Made by a program: the position numbers and the translations under genes. From contig URXS01000131.1 of NCBI GenBank assembly GCA_900551885.1, forward strand, positions 1-5,322: a stretch of DNA of 5,322 nt, read 5' to 3'. How positions within the stretch are numbered: the first letter of the stretch is position 1; every line of letters starts with the position of its first letter. The notes below the pieces were generated by a model. The model saw only the letters and a program-made list of their open reading frames with translations. It searched no databases and was not told the DNA's origin. Positions 1 to 5,322 of this stretch are shown here, piece by piece. This DNA comes from an uncultured Oscillibacter sp. Lineage in GTDB: Bacteria; Bacillota; Clostridia; Oscillospirales; Oscillospiraceae.

Positions 1-524
1 AGACCCCGGGGCTGCGGGTGGCGGCGGCAAAGGCGCTGCCGGGCTATGACCCGGAGGAACCCACTGGCGTCAGCCGCCTGCCCACCGTGACGGTGGTGGC
101 AGTCCCGGCGGGAGCGGGGGATCGTCCCCTGCCCGACAGCCGCTTTCTGGCGGCGGTCCAGGCACAGATGGACCGGGTCCGTCCCATCGGCACCCAAGTG
201 AAAGTTGTGCCGCCGGTCTACGTGGAAATCCAAATGGATGTGACTCTGCGGGGCGGTGCGGAAGGCGTGAAGGAGATCCTGGCGGACCAACTCTCCGCCT
301 GGCTGGAGGGAGCCGGCATCGGCGGCACCCTGCGTGCGGGAGATGCCTGGGCCCTGGTCCAGGCAACACCCGGCGTGCTGCAGGTGCGGGAGGTAACGCT
401 GCGCGCCACTAGTCCGGGGTGCTATCAAAATGAGGAGGGAGACATTCTCCTGCCCCAGCGGGCCATTCCCAGGCTGGGCACGCTTCGTGTGGAGCGGCTG
501 TCTGACTGGGGAAGCATTCGCTGA
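1..524 (+). CDS. Baseplate J-like (gpJ/Afp11-type) protein, C-terminal part
   Basis: This is the last 173 residues of a gene whose start lies left of the window; the reading frame is open from base 3. The visible part begins TPGLRVAAAKALPGYDP, followed by a beta-strand run (TVTVVAVPAG), a segment near PLPDSRFLAAVQAQMDRVRPIGTQ, then VPPVYVEIQMDVTL and an amphipathic helix (ILADQLSAWL). The phrase 'd-R-x-iGT-x-v-x-V-x-x-P-x-Y-x-x-v' followed by a helix and a 'TPGVLQVREVTL' strand is typical of the C-terminal third of baseplate J-like proteins, especially the 'putative baseplate assembly protein' class of extracellular CIS. In that family the protein forms the wedge arms of the baseplate around the hub and acts in the assembled cytoplasmic particle. 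A GTG at 18 is internal, not the start. The gene is followed after 27 bases by a gpI-like gene, the usual order in phage P2 and CIS loci. A prophage tail is the alternative; the next gene favours a CIS. Confidence 0.85.
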   Translation, partial: TPGLRVAAAKALPGYDPEEPTGVSRLPTVTVVAVPAGAGDRPLPDSRFLAAVQAQMDRVRPIGTQVKVVPPVYVEIQMDVTLRGGAEGVKEILADQLSAWLEGAGIGGTLRAGDAWALVQATPGVLQVREVTLRATSPGCYQNEEGDILLPQRAIPRLGTLRVERLSDWGSIR

Positions 525-533
525 TTGGAAAGG

Positions 534-542
534 AAAGGAGGG
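534..542 (+). promoter_or_regulatory. Ribosome binding site for the gpI-like gene
   Basis: AAAGGAGGG is a near-perfect Shine-Dalgarno site lying nine bases before ATG 552. It fixes the start there rather than at TTG 525, which directly abuts the upstream stop codon and has no purine-rich site before it. Confidence 0.8.
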
Positions 543-551
543 AACAGCGGC

Positions 552-1658
552 ATGGAGCCGATCCAGGCACAGATGGTATTTTGCTGCGCAGAGCAATGGA
601 TGGGCGGTTATTTTCACCAGGTGGAGCCCTGGGGGGACGGCCTGCGTCTGGACCCCGGGCGCACCTCCACCGGTGTGTACTGCCTGACGGCGGTGGACAG
701 CGGGGAAACAGGCTTTCTCTGGGGCCGGGCAGCGGTGGAGGCCGCCCTGCCCGCCGACACCGCTCTGCGGATTTACGCCCGGGCCGCTGACACCCGCCGG
801 TGGGAGGACTGGCCCGATCTGGACCGGGGAATCCAGTCCCTGGGAGCCAGCCCCATGGCTTCCCTGCGGGAGATCTTCGGTGCCCCCGTCTCGGACAGCG
901 GCGACTGCCTGCTTCCCTGTGTGGGGCGCTACCTGTGGATTATGCTGGAGCTGACCGCTACCGGCACCCAGGCCCCGGTGATCCGTACCCTGCGACTGTG
1001 GATGCGGGGGGATCACATGACCGACTACCTCCCCGCCATCTATCAGGGGGAGGACTTCACCCGGCGCTTTCTCTCCATTTTTGACAGCATGTACACCGAC
1101 ATGGACCGCCGCATCGACACCCTGCCCGGCCAAATGGATTACCAGCACGCGGGCGGAGACCTGCTGCGGTACCTGGCCTCCTGGGTATGTGTGGAGCGGG
1201 GCGGCAGCGAGGAGGAGCTGCGGCAGCGCATCCGCACCGCCCTGCCGGACTACGAGGACCTGTACACCGTGGAGGGGGTGCGGCGCAGCGTGCGCCGTCT
1301 CACCGGACGGGACCCTATCCTGATTGAGCCCTTCCAGGTCTCTCCCAACCGGCCTGACTGTCAGGACCCCGTTCTCTACCGGCGGCTGTACGGGGAGGAT
1401 CCCTACCGGTTTTTCGTCCTGCTGCCTGAGGACACCTTCTCGGGCCAGAGGGAGCGGGAGCTGTTCCAGCGGGATATGGAGGCAGTCATCCCAGCCGGAA
1501 TGACCATGCAGATGATCCAACTCAAGCCCTGCGTCCAGTTGGACTGGCACACCTACCTGGGCATCAACGCCCGGATCGGCGGCTATGTGCCGGCGGTGAT
1601 CGACGAGCAGGCCACTATCCACTATGACACCACGATTGGAGGAGCCAACCATGAATAA
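552..1658 (+). CDS. gpI-like (Afp12-type) phage tail/CIS baseplate protein
   Basis: The product has 368 residues and no signal peptide or membrane segment. Residues 1-120 form a beta-rich extension. Around 125-149 comes GRYLWIMLELTATGTQAPVI, a block I associate with eCIS tail proteins, which often read 'GRYLWLRLEL.G....tP'. Residues 157-260 match the P2 gpI-like tail domain: DYLPAIYQGEDFTRRFLSIF, a helix with DMDRRIDTLPGQMD, then DLLRYLASWV, and a 'YTVEGVRRSVRRLTGRDP' helix ending in the usual I-x-E (LIEP). The tail ends with a 'PAGMTMQMIQL' strand and 'YLGINA', also typical. In the family this protein joins the baseplate wedge to the J-like protein, coded just upstream. The start at ATG 552 is set by the ribosome site at 534-542. 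Its last eight bases overlap the next gene. The family call is firm; the exact role of the N-terminal extension is not known. Confidence 0.85.
   Translation: MEPIQAQMVFCCAEQWMGGYFHQVEPWGDGLRLDPGRTSTGVYCLTAVDSGETGFLWGRAAVEAALPADTALRIYARAADTRRWEDWPDLDRGIQSLGASPMASLREIFGAPVSDSGDCLLPCVGRYLWIMLELTATGTQAPVIRTLRLWMRGDHMTDYLPAIYQGEDFTRRFLSIFDSMYTDMDRRIDTLPGQMDYQHAGGDLLRYLASWVCVERGGSEEELRQRIRTALPDYEDLYTVEGVRRSVRRLTGRDPILIEPFQVSPNRPDCQDPVLYRRLYGEDPYRFFVLLPEDTFSGQRERELFQRDMEAVIPAGMTMQMIQLKPCVQLDWHTYLGINARIGGYVPAVIDEQATIHYDTTIGGANHE
1638..1644 (+). promoter_or_regulatory. Ribosome binding site inside the upstream gene
   Basis: GGAGGAG lies within the last codons of the gpI-like gene, six bases before ATG 1651. 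It selects that ATG over the in-frame ATG at 1624, which has no such site before it. A ribosome ending at TAA 1656-1658 would already be at this start, so translation of the two genes is probably coupled. Confidence 0.8.
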
Positions 1659-3429
1659 CGCCAACTTTTTCCCCTTTGAGCGCAACCGGTACTTCTACGG
1701 GAAGCTGCTCACCGTCCGGGATTTCGAGGTGGAGCAGCGCTACCACTGCACCAAGAGGGAGCTGCTCAACCGCCTGGTCCATGGCGCCGGCGTGGTGTGC
1801 GGCCTGGGGGTCACCGCCAGTGACGAATCCACTCTGATGATTGAAAGCGGCATGGCCCTGGACTACCAGGGCCGGGAGATCATCGTCCCGGAGGCCCTGT
1901 TCCGCAAGCTGCCCATGCTGGAGGGCCAGGAGACCCTGGCGGGCAAAAAGGACGCCTACCTGTGCCTGGCCTACGCCCAGGAGGACGTGGAGCCGGTGAA
2001 TGCCACCGGCGCCGAGGTGGGCGCCCAGCGGCAGTTTGATCTGACTCGGGAGGGCTACCGGCTCTTTCTCACCGCCGAGCCCCCCGCCTATCAGAGCCTG
2101 CTGGAGACCGCCGGGCGGGAAAACGTGTCGGTGCTCTACCAGAGTGACGAACTGATTCTGGTGCTCTCTCTTCCCTCCATTTTGTGCGCAGGAGAGGAAT
2201 TCCAGGTCCAGGTGCTGGTGGTGAAAAACGAAAACACCCCGCCGGTACAGTTTTCCCTGGAGGGGGAGAACACCTTCGCCGAGAGCGACAACGGCCGGGT
2301 GCATTTGGCCTGGCGGGAGAGCCGGGAGGAAAAGCGGTGCGTCTACACCGTGAACTTCCCGCTGCGTGCCAAGGCCATGAGCGACGTGGACAGCCGCCTG
2401 TTCCCCAGCGGCTGCGAGCTGAATGTGGAGCTGGGCAGCCACCACTATAAAAACTATCTGGAGGTACCTGCCGCCGTCCACCTGTGCCGGGACCAGGAGG
2501 CATGCCGTCTGCGCCGCATGCGGCAGGACGATCTGGCCCGCCACCTGCGGGGCCAGGACCTGCCGCTGTACCTGGCCAAGCTGGAGCTGATCCACTCCGC
2601 CGGCGGCGTCTTTGTGGGCGGGGTGACCAGCCTGCCCTTCCAGCAGGCGGTGAAGAGCGAACACACTACCAAGGGAGACGGCACCGGAGACCTGACGGTG
2701 ACCACCTCCGTGCGTAGCCTGGAGTACTGGCAGAAGCCCGACGTGAAGGCGGTCTATCAGCCCTCCACCGGAGCCCTGCACCTGGACTTCGGCATCCCCT
2801 CCCCGGAGCAGTACGACTACGCCGTGGCCCACGGCACCGTGGATCTCACCATGCCAGGCGGCATCCGGGTCAACAGCCGGGTGTTCTCTCAGGAGATCGC
2901 CCACGGTTTAGGCGCCGGTGCGGTGGATGTGCGGCTGAGCGTGGAATTCATGGATAAAGAACAGGAAGAGACCGCCCTGCTGTGCGGCAACAGCGAGGTC
3001 TTCAAGCACAAGTCCATCAAGAGCGCCCCACCCTGGGTGGAGGCGGCCGCCCTGGTCTATCCCGAGCGGGGGACCATGCGGATCGGTCTGTGGCTCCACG
3101 ACACAGTGGACGGCAACCTCATCCGGGTCCACTACTTTGCCCAGAAGCCGGAGCGGGACACCAGCCGCATCCTGTCCCAGCGGCGGGTGAGCCTGACAGT
3201 GACGCCGGAGTTTTCCCGGCTGGGCTGCCGGGAGAAGCTGCAGTTCCAGGCAGAAGTGATCGGTTCCGAGGACAAGAGCGTCACCTGGGCCGTCAAGGAG
3301 GAAAATGGCGGCGTCATCGACCGCAACGGCCTCTACCAGGCGCCGGAGCTGCCGGGCACCTATGAGATCACCGCGGTGTCCGGGGCGGACGAATCGGTGA
3401 CTGCCAGCGCCTTTGTGATTGTGGAGTGA
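1651..3429 (+). CDS. CIS-associated multidomain protein with C-terminal Ig-like domain
   Basis: The product has 592 residues with no signal peptide or membrane helix. It opens with an aromatic block, FFPFERNRYFYGKLLTVRDF (6-25), then EVEQRY, LLNRLVHGAGVVCGLGV (38-54) and a strand pair ending GMALDYQGREIIVPE (67-81). I recognise this N-terminus as recurring in uncharacterised proteins of CIS loci. YLCLAYAQEDVEPV (103-116) looks like a further conserved block. Residues about 175-275 look like a beta-sandwich. LYLAKLELI (306-314) and GGVTSLPFQQAV (323-334) precede a beta-rich region with EIAHGLGAGAVDVRLSVEF (415-433). Residues 512-592 form a bacterial Ig-like domain: VTPEF, VTWAV, then GGVIDRNGLYQAP and GTYEITAVS. 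Its place just after the gpI-like gene, and an 8-base overlap with it, suggest a baseplate partner, fibre or tip protein. The function is inferred from position and the Ig fold only. Exactly one codon of the TTA/CTA/TCA class occurs (TTA at 2908), showing strong codon bias. Confidence 0.8.
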   Translation: MNNANFFPFERNRYFYGKLLTVRDFEVEQRYHCTKRELLNRLVHGAGVVCGLGVTASDESTLMIESGMALDYQGREIIVPEALFRKLPMLEGQETLAGKKDAYLCLAYAQEDVEPVNATGAEVGAQRQFDLTREGYRLFLTAEPPAYQSLLETAGRENVSVLYQSDELILVLSLPSILCAGEEFQVQVLVVKNENTPPVQFSLEGENTFAESDNGRVHLAWRESREEKRCVYTVNFPLRAKAMSDVDSRLFPSGCELNVELGSHHYKNYLEVPAAVHLCRDQEACRLRRMRQDDLARHLRGQDLPLYLAKLELIHSAGGVFVGGVTSLPFQQAVKSEHTTKGDGTGDLTVTTSVRSLEYWQKPDVKAVYQPSTGALHLDFGIPSPEQYDYAVAHGTVDLTMPGGIRVNSRVFSQEIAHGLGAGAVDVRLSVEFMDKEQEETALLCGNSEVFKHKSIKSAPPWVEAAALVYPERGTMRIGLWLHDTVDGNLIRVHYFAQKPERDTSRILSQRRVSLTVTPEFSRLGCREKLQFQAEVIGSEDKSVTWAVKEENGGVIDRNGLYQAPELPGTYEITAVSGADESVTASAFVIVE

Positions 3430-3460
3430 GGGAGAGAACAACCGGGCCGGGCCCGGCGGA

Positions 3461-3467
3461 GAGGGGG
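3461..3467 (+). promoter_or_regulatory. Ribosome binding site supporting a GTG start
   Basis: GAGGGGG lies seven bases before GTG 3475. The nearby in-frame ATG at 3484 would be 16 bases away, too far for this site, so GTG is the preferred start. The site sits in the only real intergenic gap of the window (3430-3474), which shows no terminator-like hairpin followed by a T-run. Confidence 0.6.
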
Positions 3468-3474
3468 AAGTACC

Positions 3475-4206
3475 GTGGATGCCATGCTGGTGCGGGAGCG
3501 ATACAAGGTCGTCCGGGTCACCGACAGCCGGGAGAACTACGCCTTCGCGGAGGCGGTGGACATTCTGGACCGGGAGATGCGGGGCTGCCTTTTGAATCTG
3601 TACGAGGGTGCCCTCCTCCGCCAGTACCTTCCCTGCTTTGACCGGCTGAAGGGCTGTGGAGCTTTCCAGAATGTGTTTCTGGATGGAGAGAGCCTGGTGG
3701 CCGTGTTTTACGACTGCGGCGGGGTCCCCATCGATCACATCTTCTATCAGGGAGACAGCCACGGCTGGCAGGACCGGCTGTACTACGCCGGGCAGCTTTT
3801 CCAGCAGGTGCTGAACCTGACAGATCTACCGTCGGAGGTGGCCTGCGCCCTACTGCTGTCGGACAACGTACGAATAGATCAGAAGAACCAGAAGCTCAGC
3901 CTGCGATTCCACCTGGTCCCCCTGGAGGGGATGAATCCCCGGGAAGTGGTGTACCTGGCCGGGGACCAGGCCCGCAAGATCCTCCACCCCCGTTTTTCCT
4001 CCCCCCGGGAGGAGCTGGATTTTCTGGAGGAGCTGGAACAGGGCGGCTGCGCCAACGCGGTACAGCTTTACGCCCTGTGGCGCACCCGGGAGGCGGAAAT
4101 CCGGGAGGCCTATGAGACTTTGCAGAAGAAGAATTTTGTCCGCCGCTGGTGCTCTTTGCTGATTGGGCGCGTAAAACGGCGGATTGCCCGTGGGAAGGAG
4201 CGGTGA
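3475..4206 (+). CDS. Unknown soluble protein, possible degenerate kinase-like fold
   Basis: The product has 243 residues, with no signal peptide or membrane segment, and I do not recognise it as a named family. Residues 9-90 read like a kinase N-lobe stripped of its motifs: RYKVVRVTDSRENYAFAEAV, a helix, then FQNVFLDGESLVAVFYDCGG, where a hinge-like strand would be. Residues 100-117 form a helix (LYYAGQLFQQVLNL). They are followed by ALLLSDNVRID (125-135), which resembles the loop 'lkpeNilid', and LSLRFHLVP (141-149), which sits where 'vkliDFGl' would. The HRD aspartate, the DFG motif and a glycine-rich loop are all absent, so if this is a kinase fold it is a pseudokinase. Residues 170-243 are helical and charged, ending in a basic tail (RVKRRIARGKER). 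It starts at GTG 3475. The membrane protein begins 5 bases after its stop, suggesting the two act together. A CIS chaperone or an unrelated alpha/beta protein is equally possible. Confidence 0.7.
   Translation: MDAMLVRERYKVVRVTDSRENYAFAEAVDILDREMRGCLLNLYEGALLRQYLPCFDRLKGCGAFQNVFLDGESLVAVFYDCGGVPIDHIFYQGDSHGWQDRLYYAGQLFQQVLNLTDLPSEVACALLLSDNVRIDQKNQKLSLRFHLVPLEGMNPREVVYLAGDQARKILHPRFSSPREELDFLEELEQGGCANAVQLYALWRTREAEIREAYETLQKKNFVRRWCSLLIGRVKRRIARGKER
4192..4200 (+). promoter_or_regulatory. Ribosome binding site for the membrane protein gene
   Basis: GGGAAGGAG within the last codons of the upstream gene ends 11 bases before ATG 4212 and only 2 bases before an in-frame GTG at 4203. The ATG spacing is long but workable, while the GTG spacing is too short, so ATG 4212 is preferred. 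With GTG the protein would gain three residues (VSS) and its start would overlap the TGA stop. Confidence 0.55.
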
Positions 4207-4211
4207 GCAGT

Positions 4212-5322
4212 ATGGAACGGCTGAAGCGATGGGGCGTGTTCGTGTTGATTCTGGCCCTGTTGGGCTCCGGCGCCGCCCTGCTCTTCCGGGACACCGGAAG
4301 CGAATGCCTCTCCATTCTCCGCACCGGGCGGGGAACGGCCAGTTTCCTGCTGGCCGCCACTGACGCGGAGGGGAAGATTTACGTACTGGACCGGGACCAG
4401 GATGGCTACACCCTGGTGCTGGGCGATCAGGCGGGAAACCGGACGGATTCCTGGCGCCTGACGGCGGAGGGTCTTCCCCGGGAGAGCGTGCCCGCAGCGC
4501 TGTACCCGGCGGCAGGCGGCGCGGTATACCTGGGCCTGTACAACACCGAGGCGGAGACCTGTCTCCAGCTCTACCGCCTCACCCAGCAGGGAACCGAGGC
4601 GGAGCTGCTGCTCAGTGAGCCCTGCCCGGGCCAGAACCTCCAGGCACAGATAGCGGCATTGACGCTGTCCAGCTTCTCCCAGGTGGACAGTGTAGTCACT
4701 TTCGCTCTGCTGGCAGAGGACACCGCCACCTTTTACCGGCGCACCGGCGCGGACGGCGGCCTGGAGAAGGCGGGGACCTTTACCCAGGCGGGTCTGCGGG
4801 ACGCTTTGGCCCTGTCCGACGGCACGGCGGTGCTGGCCTGCGCAGGCGGCCTTGTGCGGACGGACGGGGCTATGATTTCCCTGTCGGACGCGGAAATCAT
4901 CATAGGTTTGAACCAGACTGGCACAGGTGTCTGCTATGTGGATGCTGCCGGTCTTAAGGTGTTTTATGCGGACTTCACCGATTGGCAGCCCTATCCCATT
5001 CTGGAACTGGAGAAGGAAGAATATGATCTGGATGCCTGTACCAGTCTCTGGATCACCCAGGAGGGGTGCGCCCTGCTGCTGATGGATGGCGGCAAGCTGC
5101 TGCTGGACCGGGGCTCCACCGTATCCGACCTGACCGGGATGCTCTATCCCTCCGGCCTGCGGTGCGCTCTGACCCTGGCCGGACTGTGCCTGGCCGTACT
5201 GGTTCTGACGCTGGCGGTGTGGTATGTGGTGTACGAGCAGCGGCGGTTCCGTCTTTCCATGCTGGTGCGCTGGGGCGTGCTGCTGGCGGCGGTGGCCGCT
5301 CTGGGCACCGGCGTGCTGCTGC
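4212..5322 (+). CDS. Membrane protein with beta-rich outer domain, C-terminus cut off
   Basis: At least 370 residues are encoded and the frame is still open at the right edge. The N-terminus is basic (MERLKR) and followed by a hydrophobic helix, WGVFVLILALLGSGAALLF (7-25), either an uncleaved signal anchor or a signal peptide. Residues 26-315 are rich in short beta strands separated by turns with D, G and N, such as EGKIYVLDRDQDGYTLVLGD, GGAVYLGLYNTEAETCLQLY and DGTAVLACAGGLVRTDGAMI. The repeating 'strand, turn, strand' pattern suggests a beta-propeller or similar sensor fold facing outside. A second helix spans about 317-340, then a basic loop (EQRRFR), then a third helix from about 351 onward. 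By the positive-inside rule the N-terminus and the loop are cytoplasmic. The missing C-terminus could hold more helices or a signalling domain. I do not recognise the family. It begins five bases after the unknown soluble gene and may be its partner, as a sensor or membrane anchor. Confidence 0.75.
   Translation, partial: MERLKRWGVFVLILALLGSGAALLFRDTGSECLSILRTGRGTASFLLAATDAEGKIYVLDRDQDGYTLVLGDQAGNRTDSWRLTAEGLPRESVPAALYPAAGGAVYLGLYNTEAETCLQLYRLTQQGTEAELLLSEPCPGQNLQAQIAALTLSSFSQVDSVVTFALLAEDTATFYRRTGADGGLEKAGTFTQAGLRDALALSDGTAVLACAGGLVRTDGAMISLSDAEIIIGLNQTGTGVCYVDAAGLKVFYADFTDWQPYPILELEKEEYDLDACTSLWITQEGCALLLMDGGKLLLDRGSTVSDLTGMLYPSGLRCALTLAGLCLAVLVLTLAVWYVVYEQRRFRLSMLVRWGVLLAAVAALGTGVLL
4872..4900 (+). 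repeat. Inverted repeat inside the membrane protein gene
   Basis: ATGATTTCC (4872-4880) and GGAAATCAT (4892-4900) are perfect 9-base complements with an 11-base loop. The arms are notably AT-rich for this GC-rich gene. No T-run follows, so this is not an intrinsic terminator. It encodes part of MISLSDAEII and may be chance. Confidence 0.4.

Noticed and set aside
525..551. TTG 525 as start of the gpI-like gene.
   Set aside because: It directly abuts the upstream stop with no ribosome site before it, and the strong site at 534-542 lies downstream of it and serves ATG 552.
3447..3456. Perfect 10-base palindrome CCGGGCCCGG in the intergenic gap.
   Set aside because: It has no loop and no T-run, so it is not a terminator, and such palindromes are expected in GC-rich DNA. 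A protein binding site cannot be excluded but nothing supports it.
1615..3762. Two long antisense open frames (1615-2904 and 2908-3762), in the same frame, split by one stop.
   Set aside because: They are in exact codon register with the sense genes, so antisense stops arise only from sense TTA, CTA or TCA codons, which these GC-rich genes almost never use. The one break at 2908-2910 is a sense TTA leucine codon. The sense products have coherent domains, the antisense ones do not.
3475..4206. Calling the soluble protein an active Ser/Thr kinase.
   Set aside because: No glycine-rich loop, HRD aspartate or DFG motif can be seen, so catalysis by the usual mechanism is not supported; only a distant fold likeness is proposed.
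3896..4360. Antisense open frame of 154 codons across the junction of the soluble and membrane genes.
   Set aside because: Proline- and arginine-rich low-complexity translation typical of a GC-rich shadow frame, crossing two well-supported sense genes.
157..4651. Short repeat TCCAGGCACAGATGG at 157-171 and 562-576, with a 13-base version at 4639-4651.
   Set aside because: All three are in coding frame and encode Q-A-Q-(M/I) in unrelated proteins using the same favoured codons; the spacing is irregular, so chance and codon bias explain it.

Overview
The window carries five genes on the + strand, packed head to tail, running off both ends. It looks like part of one operon from the baseplate end of a contractile injection system (CIS), a phage-tail-like machine. 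The DNA is GC-rich, with strong purine-rich Shine-Dalgarno sites before the internal genes and almost no TTA/CTA/TCA codons. This suggests a GC-rich member of the Clostridia, perhaps a gut Oscillospiraceae relative (Flavonifractor/Intestinimonas-like). That assignment is inference from composition and signals, not from a marker gene.

Layout. (1) 1-524: C-terminal part of a baseplate J-like (gpJ / Afp11-like) wedge protein, its start lying before the window. (2) 552-1658: a gpI-like (Afp12-like) tail protein with a beta-rich N-terminal extension. (3) 1651-3429: a 592-residue protein with a conserved aromatic N-terminal block and a C-terminal bacterial Ig-like domain, placed where tail-tip or fibre-type genes often lie. 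(4) 3475-4206: a 243-residue soluble protein of unknown function that faintly resembles a degenerate protein kinase fold. (5) 4212-5322 (open at the right edge): a membrane protein with an N-terminal helix, a beta-rich outer domain of about 290 residues and at least two more membrane helices.

How the genes may work together. Genes 1 and 2 are recognisable baseplate parts. Gene 3 is translationally coupled to gene 2 by an 8-base overlap and is probably a structural partner at the tail tip. Genes 4 and 5 are not standard CIS structural genes. The pairing of a possible pseudokinase with a possible membrane sensor or anchor suggests that control or membrane docking is encoded with the particle. 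This is the least explained and most interesting part of the window.

There is no gene-free stretch longer than 45 bases. I saw no tRNA, rRNA, CRISPR array, insertion sequence, attachment site, convincing promoter or intrinsic terminator. All similarity statements come from reading the translated sequence from memory of the families; no database search was run.
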